Part shown: piece after piece, positions 40,060-50,768 of the stretch | Position numbering within the stretch: the stretch's first letter is position 1 | Layout of the letters: each line of letters starts with the position of its first letter | Source: Mastigamoeba balamuthi | Lineage: Eukaryota; Evosea; Mastigamoebida; Mastigamoebidae | Length of the DNA stretch: 56,004 nucleotides | Reading direction: 5' to 3' | Assembly: GCA_902651635.1 (NCBI GenBank) | Contig: CACRSC010000016.1 | Location: 272,302 to 328,305 of the forward strand | Position numbers and translations under genes: made by a program | The notes under the pieces: model-generated | Databases searched by the model: none | The model's input: the letters and a program-made list of their open reading frames with translations, nothing else | Told to the model about the DNA's origin: nothing

Positions 40060-40290
40060 GGCAGCGACGAGCTTGGAGCCACAGGCAGCAGCCAACTGCT
40101 GGCATTGCCAAGAACAGGAGAGCGAGGGCTGGCCCGTGCATTGTCTTGTGTATTCGGGCAGCGACGAGCTTGGAGCCCAATGGCAGCACCCAACTGCTGG
40201 CAATTTGGGAGAGCGAGAGCTTGGAGCCAAAGGCAGCAGCCACCTGCTGGTATTGCGTTGCATTGCTATGAACATGAGAGCGAGGGCTCG
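40060..40290. repeat. Three degenerate tandem units
   Basis: Units beginning near 40060, 40157 and 40209 share GACGAGCTTGGAGCC, GGCAGCAGCCAACTGCTGGC and, in the first and third, GAGAGCGAGGGCT. The unit core contains the small palindrome CAGC-CAA-CTGCTG. It lies in the 3' flank between convergent genes; spacing and sequence differ between units. The spacer 39981-40352 holds nothing else. Confidence 0.7.
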
Positions 40291-40352
40291 AGGGAGGGAG
40301 AGCGAGCGCGAGACGAGCTTTGCCGGACGCGCGGGTGCTCGGCCAGGCGCCC

Positions 40353-41361
40353 TTAGGCGACGATGGTGGAGAGGAGGCTGTTGATGCCGCACATGTTCTT
40401 GCCGCGGACCAGGCGGATGTACCCGCCCTCGCCCCAGCCGGCGCCCCACGAGTTGCGGACGGTCCAGTAGGGCTTGCCGCCCTCGCTGCCGTAGCCCACG
40501 AGCGCCACGCCGTGGTCCAGGTCCGTGCCGCACTGCGTCGTGTCGAGGACGCCCGAGTCGTAGTACCGGAACAGGTCGTTGCCCCCGTCGACGGCCACCG
40601 ACAGCGGCCCGTACTGCTTGAGGTACGCGATGACGTCCTCGTCGCTCCGCACGGACCCGAGCGACTTGCTCGACGAGAAGTGGTGCTCGGCCGTGAAGGC
40701 CCTGCACGGGGCGACGGCGCCCGAGCCCGACGTGTACGGGTACGCCTGCTCGGTGGCCAGCCCGTTCCTGACGATGTACTGGTCGGCCTCGTGCATGTCG
40801 CCGCCCCTGCAGGCCGAGTTGCCCCTGTCGCACGAGACGAGCTGCTGCTCCGAGAGCGAGACGACCTCGCCGTGCCGCAGGTACCACGCGCCCTCGGCGT
40901 TGGCGACGGCGCTGAAGGCCCAGCACGACCCGCAGTGCGCCTGGTCCTTGACGGCCGGCAGCCACGGCCTCATGTCCAGCGAGCCGCCGTCCGAGTCGGC
41001 GACGACGGCGAAGTCGCTGACAGGCGGGCTGGCCTGCAGCCGCGTCGTGTAGAGCGCAGCGAACTCGTCGCCGGTGAGGTCCGAGAACAGTTTTTTCTCG
41101 ACTGGATTTACGACCTCTGTGAGAAGGCTGCTCAGCTGCACGACGTTGAGCTGTAGCGTCGAACTGCGCGCCGTGGTTCTCCATGTTGAGGCGCTGCACG
41201 ACGGCGAGGTTCTCCTCGAAGACGTGCAGGCGGTACTTGAGCTCGGCGTCGGTGTAGAGCTTGCCGTGGCTCTTGGCCCACGCGCGGAACGCGTCGACCG
41301 AGGAGGACGAGGCGACCGAAGCCAGCAGGAGGAGCAGGAGGGCGGTGAGCAGCGACTTCAT
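40353..41361 (-). CDS. Papain-family (C1A) cysteine protease with I29 propeptide
   Basis: Starts MKSLLTALLLLLLASVASSS at 41361, a signal peptide. The I29 inhibitor region follows (FRAWAKSHGKLYTDAELKYR, then LHVFEENLAVVQ), interrupted near 41150-41100 by an intron whose exact ends I could not fix; the next exon resumes KKLFSDLTGDEFAALY. The mature enzyme has the oxyanion Gln and catalytic Cys in VKDQAHCGSCWAFSA, GDM/CRGG in the Cys-rich loop, catalytic His in DLDHGVALVGYG and Asn in VRNSWGAGWGEGGYIRLVRG. It ends CGINSLLSTIVA-stop (TAA). Expected in lysosomes or secreted, for protein digestion. Every catalytic residue is present. Confidence 0.93.
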
Positions 41362-42613
41362 GGCTATGCGTGTGCTCAGTGGTGACGACAGTAGGGTGGG
41401 TGTCCGGTGGGGGGGGGGTCTATCACCGCGGCCCACACCCAACACTCGGCGAGCGGAGCGCGACGTCACGATCCATTGCTTGCTCGCCCGCTTGTTTGCT
41501 CTGGGAGCCATCGGAAGCCCACAGCCAACACCACAACAGCCCACATCCGGTGGGACTCGAAGAGCAGAGGGCGTTATTGGGAAACGTGTGCGACCTGCCG
41601 GAAGCTGTTCGGAGTGAGCAGTCTCAGCTGTCCCGTTGCTGCCCAGAGTTCACCCCCAAACAAGCAGTCACGGATTGTGAGCAATCAAAATCCGTGACTG
41701 CTTGTTTGGCCCAACAAACGAGGGTCTAGAAACATTAGTGTGCCTCAGCACCACTGACCCCGCCTACATGGGGTGCCTGCCCATCAAAACGCAACGAGGA
41801 GTGCAGGAGTGAGAGGAGAGGGAATTAGGGCTAAGAAGGAATGGACTGATCACTGGTGATAAACCCTATTGATTTTGTCTTATTTTGGCGAACTACTTTG
41901 TCCCATTTCTTCAACTTTTTTTGAGGGGTCTGGGTGAGCTACGGACATGCTGGCTCTGTCGAATTGTAAATCCGGAACCCGGCTTCATTCCCTGGGCCAG
42001 TGCATTTGGAATTTGGAACAGTTCTCTGCTTGAAAATAGATTCGAGTGTAGAGGAATCAATCAATTGGTCCAATTTAGCCTGATGGGAGTCCTGTAATTA
42101 GACAGTTCTGGGCGGACGATTTATAAGATTTTAAAGATATTTGTCGGATAGAATCACCCTCTCTCTCTTCGAGGGCACTGCAGACGGATGCCACGGCGGT
42201 CGCGAACGCAAGCAAGCAAGGTAGGTCGAGCGAATCCCCCAACGGTGCTTGATAAGTCATACAGTTTCAGTTTCATTTTCACTTTTCTTCACAACGCCCA
42301 ACGCCTCGAGAAGCAATTCCGGGCCGGTGGACCCGCGGGGATGGGGGAGCGAGGGACTAGTGACTCACCCCCCGGGTTCTTCCCGCAGGTCCTCGCGCGC
42401 CGGCCCACCGCGCATTTCCCCCGCGTCGCGAAACACACCAGAAAACAACCGGCACACAGTCACGCGACTATCAGCAGCACCTGAGAATCGCCTCACACCG
42501 GCCCGACTCGGCGCAGCGCTTTCCAGCCATTTTCGCTGTTTTCGCGCCCTCACAGCCCCGCAATCGCCGTTAGTACTATTTCATCATTTATTACCAAACA
42601 TCGTGCCGCAGAA
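41362..42613. other. Spacer between divergent genes
   Basis: 5' flanks of the protease (minus) and calponin (plus) genes. Apart from a 21-bp perfect hairpin at 41656-41709 (listed separately) it has AT-richer stretches (41830-42110) and no supported gene. Confidence 0.5.
41656..41709. repeat. Perfect 21-bp inverted repeat with 12-nt loop
   Basis: Arms 41656-41676 (CCAAACAAGCAGTCACGGAT plus T) and 41689-41709 are exact reverse complements; the loop is 41677-41688. Arms this long do not arise easily by chance. It could be a tiny mobile element, a hairpin RNA precursor or a replication or transcription landmark. Confidence 0.85.
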
Positions 42614-44329
42614 ATGAAGTCCAAGTGAGTCACGCCCCCCACATGCCCCGTCGGCCCCATCGCCCCCTCCCTTCCCCCCCTCCGCGCCCGCTGAGCGTCG
42701 CCCGAGCAGCGCGTGCGCGGCGACCAAGAAGCAGCAGAAGGCGAGCAAGTGGGACGCCAAGCCGCAGGGCCGGGCGCCCGAGGTCGTCAACAAGCACGGC
42801 GACATCACCACCGAGCGCGGCACGGCGCTGCACGGCATGGACCACGACATCTACGTCAAGGTGCGACACTCGGGCCCCCTCGGCGACACTCGGGCCTCAC
42901 GCCCTCCCTCCTCGTGCGCTGCCCGGTGCCTTTGGTTGGTGCGTTCACGCAGCTCAAGTCCAAGGAGGACCCCGCGTACGTCCGCGCCATCGCGCAGTGG
43001 CTCCAGCGCGCCTCGGGCGACCGCCTCTGCGACCCCGGCGACCTCCAGGCGTCCCTCAAGGACGGCCTCGTCCTCATACACAGTCACGTTTCCCCCGCGT
43101 CACCGGATTTTTTCAATTTTCTGCTGCTGCCCACATTTTTTTCTCAGCGAGTCCGGTTCTCCGCGGTTTCTCAACGCGATGGCGACGCCTCTGCAGCGCT
43201 CAACAAAGTGCGGCCCAACGCGGTGAGCAAGTGGAACGACATGGACGGCAAGGCGCCCGAGAAGGGGGCCAAGATGCGGCAGTGGGAGAACATCGAGCTC
43301 TACCTGACGGGGTGCCGTGCGCTGGGCGTCGCTGACGGCGACATGTTCCTGCCGGCGGACCTGCACGAGGGCCGGGACCTCTGCCAGGTCATGCAGAACA
43401 TCGCGGCCCTCAGTCGCAGGGCGCGCGAGCTGGGCTTCGCGCAGGAGCCGGTCACGATGGTGCCGCCGAGGCAGCAGGTCGACATGAAGCTCGACAGGGC
43501 TGCGCTGCCCAGGGACAACGCCCCGCAGGCCACCGAGGCGTCCAGGGCCAGCAGGGCCAGCAGGGCGACGCCCACGAGGCAGGCAAGGCAGGCTGCTGAG
43601 CCGCCCAGAGAGGACAAGGCACCGCAGATGCACAGGAGCGCAGCACAGGGACCCGCGGCCAAGGCGCCGGCGAAGCAGGTCGGAACGAGGCTCGAGAGGG
43701 CAGCGCCAGCCATTGCGGACGCACACCAGATGCACCGTAATCAACTGGGGGCCACGCAGGCGGCAAGGGCGAGTGGAGTGGCGGCCACGAGGCAGACGGC
43801 AGATGCGTCCAAAGACAAGGCACCGCAGGCGTTCAGGAGCACAGTCCCGGGGGCAGCGGCACCACACGCAGTAGCCACGAAGCATGACAGGGCAGCACCA
43901 GCCACGCAGGGCGTACAGCAGGCCCACAGGAGCCACACGCCTGGGACTGCGCAGCCTGCAGCGTCGGGGGCGACCCCCAAGAGGCAGACGCTCACGCAGA
44001 TCTGCAGGACAGAGCCCCCCAGAGATAACGCGCCGCAGGTGTACAGAAGCCACGCACAGGGGATCGCACAGGCACCAAGACAGCAAGCGGAAACGGGGCA
44101 CACGATGCCCGCCAGCGCCAGTGCAGCGCAGGCGTTCAGGAGCAACGCACCGGCAGCCAGAGAGACGCCCAGGATGCAGGCGGGCGCGCAGGTGCCCAAA
44201 GAGAAGGCGCCGCAGACATTCAGCAACGCAAGAAGCGACCTCGGAGGTACTCAGCGCAGCAAGGCCGGGCCATCGCATGGGCGCCCAGAGAAGAAGGCCG
44301 GTAAGCACAGCCAGTGCAGCATCATGTGA
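42614..44329 (+). CDS. Calponin-homology protein with tandem repeats and CaaX box
   Basis: Exons 42614-42624, 42710-42860, 42953-43082 and 43197-44329 give 474 residues and phases close. After a basic N-terminus comes one CH domain (about residues 55-185): AIAQWLQRASGDRLCD, SLKDGLVLIHTLNKVRPNAV, MRQWENIELYLTGCRALGV and DMFLPADLHEGRDLCQVMQN, calponin/transgelin style, expected to bind actin or partners. The remaining 280 residues contain about seven loose repeats of 30-45 residues with consensus (D/E)KAPQxxRSxxxGxAxx, for example DKAPQMHRSAAQGPA, DKAPQAFRSTVPGAA and DNAPQVYRSHAQGIA. The protein ends KKAGKHSQCSIM, a basic stretch plus a CSIM CaaX box, which predicts farnesylation and membrane attachment. 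Confidence 0.88.
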
Positions 44330-44741
44330 GCGCTGCCCCCCAATTCAGATTGTTGTCAAACAACGGACGTCACAGCTATTGTGGGTTTTTGCGCAAGGTG
44401 GAAGCCTGGACACGCCCGTGTCCCCCAGCCTATTGACGAACAGGACCTTCCCCCTCAGCAAATGGGTGAGTGATTCAGTGTGGCCTTTCTGGCATCGTTC
44501 GTCTATCGTCTCCGTTGTTGAGGTTGAGCAGTGGTGTTTTGCGTGTATTCACTGCACCTCTCACAGTCATGGCAAGCCCATATGAAAGGCATTCCGATCC
44601 TCCCGGGATTGGGTGTTCCATGCGCCATCCTGCCCGTTGGTCATTCTCGTGAATCTGATCCAACGAAATCGGTACTCTGGATTTTTCACGCTGGTGAAAT
44701 CTCATACTGGTACAGTACCAGCACGACAGCGGCAAACACTC
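44330..44741. other. Spacer, upstream of the fibro-slime gene
   Basis: No gene seen. Composition falls towards lower GC, as in the gene that follows. Confidence 0.4.
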
Positions 44742-46464
44742 ATGTCTCACCTCCCGGCCGTGGCCGCCTCCATTCTCTGCGCCCTGCTCTGTGCGCTCCG
44801 TTCCTCACGGGTGGCTTTGAGCAATTCTGACCGGCCCCATTCGAAACAACTCTCTTCTTTTCTCGAACCCACCCACAACCTCTCCAGGTGCGCACTGCGC
44901 GAGCGCCAAGAGCGAACAGTACCAGATTCTGCTGAATCTCCTGGATGTCGATCAGCGGTGCCCATCGGCATCCTCCCAGCTGTCTCAGACGGTGTTCTAC
45001 TACCGGCTCGATGTTCTGGGGGATGTGGCGCTGGACTCGGTCACGCTGCAGACGGATCCCAGCTGGCCCACGACGCCCAGGGCTGCCTTCGACCCCGAGA
45101 CCAACATCACAGGGCTAAAGTTCATGTTTGATCATCCTGTCGTAACGGGCCACACCTGCTTCAATTTCACTATCAGTGGCTTATTCGACAACAAGGGCTC
45201 TGTGTTATTCAGGTGCGACTCCTCCCGTTTCCTTCTTTCGGCGTGATTCAGCTGGGAGAGGGCTGCTGTGCGTAAGATCTTGGCGGTGATGATAATTATA
45301 ATAATTATGCACACTCACACTGCACGGGGTCATCGCAGCGGCTATTCTGATAGGGAGGGCAAAGCGTATACGCACTGGCTCATGGGTGCTGGGCCTTCGC
45401 CGTTCATCGCCAAGAGGCCACAGACAATCGCTCTCAATGCAGACGTGTTCGATTTTCCTCTGGGCATGTATAACCCTGCCCTGCGGTGGGATCAGCAGCA
45501 GGAGAAGACAAACCCCGATTTCGAGGAGGGCAGTTCGGGTAGCGAGAAAAATATTGTGCGGATGCAGCTGGGGCCTGACAGGCTGCCAGTGTTCTGGTGC
45601 CCATACCAGAATAACAAATGCAGGACTGTAACCAATAGGACGACATTTGACCAGTGGTTCCGTCACACTGTTATCAATGGCAAGGAGGTCAACAGACACT
45701 TTACCAAGGCGCGCATAGCAGTCACCTCATCAATCTTATTCATTTTACTGTTTGTGGAATAATCGTCCTGTTTCCGGTCGGTATTTAGTTCTTACTTCAC
45801 TCACACAAATTTGTATGATCCAGATTTTGAAAACGGATACTCGTGTGTCAGAATTAATGCTCTCACATATCAACAGAGCACTAACTCTGTCTTTGGCCAA
45901 CAGGTTCTGAAAATGACTGCAAAGGACGAGGGCAGAAAGTATGAACTGAACAGGAAGCACTTCTTTGCAGATAGACTGGGTTTTGGGAACGATCCCGTAT
46001 GGCCGCCGCACAACCATGGATACTGCATGGCCATCCATACGAGTTTCATCTACACAGGTGGCGAGGCCTTCTTTTTCACTGGTGATGATGATGTTTGGGT
46101 CTTTGTCAATGGCACTCGTGTTATAGACCTTGGTGGAATCCACTCCGCAGAGAGTGGCAGCTTCAGAGCAGACGACTTGGGACTCATACATGATGTGATG
46201 TATGGTATTGACATATTCTACTGTGATCGCCACACTGCTGAGTCCACGTTTGCTATGTCGTTTTCACTCAGCAAGTGTACTACTGAAGGAGAATATTGTG
46301 GTCTTTGCCTTACGAGTTGCCATCTATCGGGACCAGACAGTGATGGAGATGCAATAAGAGACTGTCAGGACTTGTGCCCTTCTGATCCCAGCAAAATCTT
46401 CCCAGGAAGGTGTGGATGTGGTAATGCAGAGGGCTCGTGCTCAAAGAACTCTTTGGTGCATTAA
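44742..46464 (+). CDS. Secreted fibro-slime domain protein
   Basis: Exon 1 (44742-44799) is a signal peptide, MSHLPAVAASILCALLCAL. Exon 2 is 44888-45212 and exon 3 starts 45339. They give an N-terminal beta-rich domain with Cys and N-glycosylation sites (NITGLKF, NFTISGLF). The fibro-slime/PA14-like domain runs through FDQWFRHTVINGKEVNRHF and, in the last exon from 45789, FFADRLGFG, HNHGYCMAIHTSFIYTGG, EAFFFTGDDDVWVFVNGTRV and IDLGGIHSAESG. The C-terminus has DSDGDAIRDCQDLCPSDPSK followed by GRCGCG, a calcium-binding thrombospondin-3-like unit. The exon 3 donor is unclear; a GC-AG intron from 45711 to 45788 keeps the phase. Dictyostelium has related extracellular-matrix and prespore proteins. 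Codons are less GC-rich than in neighbouring genes. Confidence 0.85.
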
Positions 46465-47622
46465 GCAATGAGATCAGAATGCTGCAAAGTAGAACCAATG
46501 GTGGTTTCCTCGTGGAGGAGAGGCAGCATTCTGGTGCTTTTTCAGCAATCCCCCTATCGGATGCTGTTATGGGATTTCGTCACTGTACCTTAGTGATGCT
46601 TCACTTCTTCTTCCCTCAGTCACACACCGTAGTGGCAGGATGGAACAATATCAAGTGTGATGTCTTTGAGGTTTACAACAGACTTCTTGCCTTCTTTTTA
46701 TCGGCAGTGCCCCCAAAACCACAGGAACCAAAGAGTAGAAGACGATAGGGGAAAGTTACACATCCTTCTAGGTTCAGGTAAGCCAACATCGTAAAATTCT
46801 GGCTGCATTATGTCCCAAATGAAGGGTTTCATAACCTGGCGATGCCCCAAAGAGAAAGCACTGCAGATTCGTGGCAGTTTCAGCATCGTGTGCGTTGAGG
46901 GTACTGACCAATTCAGCAGGACTTTCAGTCGTTCTGTTCCAGAAAATCAAAAATGAAGGATGAGTACTGATTTATGGAACATAAGAGTAGTGACCCGGGT
47001 TCAACTGCCTCTATCTACTTTAATATTCCACTAAATAGTCTGATTATTAAATAACAAAACAGAACCAAAATCGTGTTAACAGTTACTCATTCTCAGTATT
47101 GAACGTTAATAAGACCACTGGTCACAGCTTCGGGCTGTAGTGGAACTGCTGCAGGCCCTCAACCGTCTCATGGCTCTGGCCATTTGCAACTCCAGCAAGC
47201 AAAGACCAGGGAAGACAGTGCTAGCGAACTCACCCAGATTTTTTGGCCTCAGAGGGGATCAAATCTCACTTTCTGTCAGATATCCTCAGGCCCTCTGTGG
47301 ATAGAGGTTCGTTTACTGAAGAGAGACCAAGAGAAAATTTCAGAGAAGACAGACTACCTTTGGAATTCATGAAGCACATTCACACAGTGCACTCATAAAG
47401 AGAGTCTCAGAGAAAACAGAAAGAGAGCTTCAAAAGAGGAGAAAAAAGTCCAAGCCTTCTTGAAGGATAGTGGATTCATTGGGACTTTCAGTCAGAGCAA
47501 GGAACCAACTGAAAGCTCATACAGCAGCTTGTTTCTCCTCTGGGAGCAAGTGAAGGCACAGCACAAGGCAGTCAAAGACCTCTACTTCTGGTCTGATGAA
47601 GGCTTCAAAGTGAAAAACGTGC
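46465..47622. other. Lower-GC spacer, integration target of the transposon
   Basis: AT-richer than most of the window, ORFs under 105 codons and no family resemblance. It ends at the TTAT target duplication of the piggyBac-like element. Confidence 0.5.
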
Positions 47623-47626
47623 CTTA

Positions 47627-49707
47627 TCTGTTGAAAACGAGGATATTTTTCGACCCAAAGCGAGGATATTTTTACAGCCGCCCAACCGGTTGCGTCGATG
47701 TCGCGCCGTGAGCTCGCCGGTTTGCTCGACGAGTATAGTGCCCACGTCGAGGACGCGAAGGCGCGCATCGCCGCGCGCGAAAGCGCAGCAGCAGCAGAGC
47801 CTTCTGCACCCGGTTTAGTCGACATTTTCCGCGATTTCGAAAGGCAGGGCTGGCGCAACATCTCCCTCTGCAAGATGGAGGCGGCGCTTCCTCGCGAGCA
47901 CGCGGTATTGCCTCTGGACTCGAACCCCGCCAGACGTGCGTCTTTCCGATGTGTCTCTCACGCGTGCGCGCAACTTTTTCCACCGTTCTCAACTGGGAGC
48001 AACACCAGGCGGTGAGGGTTTGTCGCCCGCGCGCGTGTTCTGGGACCTGTTGTCACCAGAGATCATCGCCCACATCTCGCAGAAGCTAACGGAGGATGGT
48101 AATGCTGATCGCCAAGGCCCACAAGGTCGTCCTGTCGCCGTTTCAGAGGACGAGGTGTGCTCCCTTGTGCGAATGCTCGTGTTCGCCATCGCGGAGGGCC
48201 CCAACATCGCACACTCGTTTGGCGAGTTCCTCGAGATGGACAAGGGGCGTCCTGGTCTCAGCAACGAGCATCCAATACACAAGAATCGCTGGCAGCGCAT
48301 CTCCTCCATGTTCAAGGGCCTCGATCTCCTTCGCCTGTCCGAGTTCTTCTCTGGCTCGTATGTCCGCTTCTGGAATGTGGCAGGGGCTCTCTGGATCTCG
48401 TTGGACGAGAGCATGGTGGAGTTCACTGGCAACCTGCCGTTCTCCTTTCACATGGAGCGCAAGCCAAACCCGGATGGGGCATTGGTGTATGTCGCCTGCA
48501 CTGTCACAACTGCTAGTGGTATGCCTGTACCACTCTTTATGGTCCCGAACTTCACTGTCGATGCCAAGGGCCATGGGATTTCGCCAGTGAACACGTTGGA
48601 GCTCGTCTGCAACTGGATCGAGCAGCAACAACATGACAACAAGCTCCCCATCCCTGTGTGTGTCGTGGCGGATGCCGCATTTGGGAATATCGAGACGATG
48701 CAGAGGCGCCTCTCTACCATACGGTTTGTCATATCGTCGCAGCAGATGGAGCACAAGCAGCTCATTGGCGAGAAGCTGGGGCCGCATGAGAGCCGTTCTG
48801 TTTGTCGAGGAGCTGTGATCCAGACAGTCCTCAAGGATGTCTCTCTTGTATACAATGTCTCGACCTTCTTCACATCGTCTGGGCCAGAGCCACCTGTACC
48901 ACCGCTGGACCCTGTGCTCTCGAAAGAGAGTGTTGCGATTCTCCACGACCTCAGGGACGATCAACTGCGAGCACTTGTCCAGATGGCTGGGCTTCCATCG
49001 TCCGGTTCGAAGAACACGCTGCTCAAGCGTCTCGCCCATGCAGACTATGAAGAGGTGATGCCGAGGAAGCGCACCAAAGGGAAGAAGGGACAAGCAGTGG
49101 CCCCTGATCCTGCTCCTGCCCCTGGAGACCCTCTTAGTGATGTTCCTGGGTCTCATGGGGAGCGTGATCAAGCACAACTTGATCAGCGCAGCACCGAGCT
49201 GGAGCAAATGACGAAGGTCCAGCTCGCCCAGCTGCTCAAGACTGAGCTCGGTGCGAAGGCAACAGGCAGCAAGGCAGAGCTTATCCGCCGTGTGTTGGAG
49301 CATGAGGGAGACGGTGCTCGTGCCATTGCGGGTCGTCTGCACGCATTCCTGCACTGCAAGGTCCGTGCCCGTCCCCCTCCGATTGACACGTACAAGCTCC
49401 TGTTCAACCTCGTCGATCGCCTTGACGTCCTGCTGAGCTATATCCCGTTCCCGTGGGTGGTGAAGAAGTTTGAGCTCGTGTTCTTCATCTGGCTCATCCG
49501 CACCACCATCGTGTCGGCCTACTCAGCCCTGAGCGACTACAATTGGGAGTACATCAACGTCGACACGGAGTACTCAGCTCTGAAAGACCACATCACCCTT
49601 TTCACACGCCGCCTCGCTCAGGAACTGCTCCAGGAAGAGCTGCGGGCCACACAGAACTGAAAATAATATCCCCACTTTGGTTCAAAAAATATCCTCGCTT
49701 TCAACAG
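47627..49707 (+). mobile_element. Complete piggyBac-like DNA transposon, 2081 bp
   Basis: Left end 47627-47676 and right end 49657-49707 are terminal inverted repeats of about 50 bp, near 85% identical by eye; both start CTGTTGAAA(A/G)CGAGGATA. Each contains two copies of a (A/G)CGAGGATATTTTT-like unit, likely transposase-binding sites. TTAT flanks both sides (47623-47626 and 49708-49711) as a 4-bp target duplication, a variant of the TTAA used by piggyBac. The transposase gene fills the inside and its stop codon lies within the right repeat. Good agreement of the ends suggests a recent insertion. Confidence 0.92.
47698..49660 (+). CDS. PiggyBac-like (DDE_Tnp_1_7) transposase with two SAP domains
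   Basis: The N-terminal frame (ATG 47698, MSRRELAGLLDEYSAHVEDA) runs to DSNPARRA; the main frame (about 47927-49660) continues PDVRLSDVSLTRARNFF. The two need a +1 shift near 47925 that no splice site explains, so this copy may be frameshifted or misread. Counting from 47936, the three catalytic Asp are D157 (WISLDESMVEF), D246 (CVVADAAFGN) and D301 (VLKDVSLVYNVSTFF), as in piggyBac. The usual C-terminal Cys-rich zinc domain is absent. Instead there are two SAP motifs: about 332-369 (LRDDQLRALVQMAGLPSSGS) and 421-459 (MTKVQLAQLLKTELGAKATG). It catalyses cut-and-paste transposition; SAP modules probably bind DNA. No neighbour is needed for function. Confidence 0.88.
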
Positions 49708-49711
49708 TTAT

Positions 49712-50176
49712 GCTCTCCGTCGGCTCCAAGACAAAGCCAGTCAGGATATGAGACACCCTGTTTAAGTCTCATAGCTGCAGTTCGCAGGTATTCCTTTCCA
49801 ATTCTCATTCACAATGACTTATCTGTCCTGCAGGATCAAAAACACTATGTGATCAGTATCAGTTGATCTCAGATTGACTCTGTTCCAGACAGAGAAATTG
49901 AGGGGCTTGATGCTTATTAAAAAGAACTTCTTCTCGACTTTCTGGCAGAAGGAAAGGTCAGCTGCTCACCTCTCATGATGAAGAGGAAGAGGGGAGAGGT
50001 TGTGACAATTCCGTCTAGTATTCTCTGCCAGACGCAAAATGATGGGTTAACAACACATATTTCAGTCGGAAAATACTTCAACTGAATCGGGAAATTACCA
50101 CAACATGAGATGCACAGCACACGCAGGTGCTGCACATACCATCGCTGGCTCCCGTAGGCGCACACCCACTGTTGCT
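49712..50176. other. Spacer right of the transposon
   Basis: AT-richer sequence continuing the left flank of the element. No gene seen. Confidence 0.4.
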
Positions 50177-50446
50177 GGGTTGCTGTGTGCAGGGGGTGAA
50201 AGCGCAGACAGAAAGCGCCAAACCAGGACTGGCAGACAACCGAAAGGAACATACTTCAACGACAAGAAAATTCGAAGGCACAGGGACAGGAGGAGAGGGC
50301 TGTGGCTACTGGGCTGCTGTGTGCGCACGGTGAAAGCACAGACAGAACGAGGACTGGCAGACAACTGAGAGGAAAAACAGAACTCCAAGAACAAAGGGAA
50401 CCACAGGGGCACAAGGACACAGGGAGCAGCAGGAGAGGGCTGTGGC
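50177..50446. repeat. Two-unit tandem duplication
   Basis: Units 50177-50306 and 50311-50446 share GCTGTGTGC, GGTGAAAGC(G/A)CAGACAGAA, AGGACTGGCAGACAAC and, at the end, GGAGAGGGCTGTGGC. Differences are substitutions and short indels. The duplication adjoins the 3' end of the prenyltransferase remnant. Confidence 0.75.
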
Positions 50447-50717
50447 AGGGGGCCCAACCTTCGGGCAGCAGCCTGCCATCCTGCAGGGCCATGGCCACCA
50501 CGCGGACAGCGTGCGTGATCACGTCGCACGAGATGTAGGCGAGGCAGACGTTGAGCGTCAACTCGGTCTCCACGGTCGCCGACAGCTCGGCAGGCAGCAG
50601 CGTGACGTCGCCGAGGACGCAGACTCTGTCGCCGTTGCGGGCGGCCCAGTCACTGTGCATCATCGAGTGGAACTTCTCGATGGCCAGCGCGTCGATCTCA
50701 GCCCCTGGGCGCTTCAA
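50447..50717 (-). pseudogene. Cis-prenyltransferase (dehydrodolichyl-PP synthase type) fragment
   Basis: The minus frame reads FHSMMHSDWAARNGDRVCVL, GDVTLLPAELSATVETELTL and NVCLAYISCDVITHAVRVVA. It matches the family segment GxRVRVIGDLSLLPxxv...LTLNIaiaYGgRxEIvdAv. The catalytic N-terminal MDGNxRWA part is not present nearby, the middle is shortened, and the YGgR motif has become YISC, which loses the conserved Arg. Intact family members make dolichol precursors in the ER; this remnant should be inactive unless missing exons exist outside. Good third-position GC shows it was once a real gene of this genome. Confidence 0.55.
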
Positions 50718-50768
50718 AAACGGAGGATATTAGGCATCAATTGTTCATCCAGATGATATTTTGACCTC

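Noticed and set aside
47460-47711. 83-codon ORF crossing the left transposon end
   Set aside because: It spans the target duplication and the inverted repeat, so it cannot be an ancestral gene; composition is ordinary.
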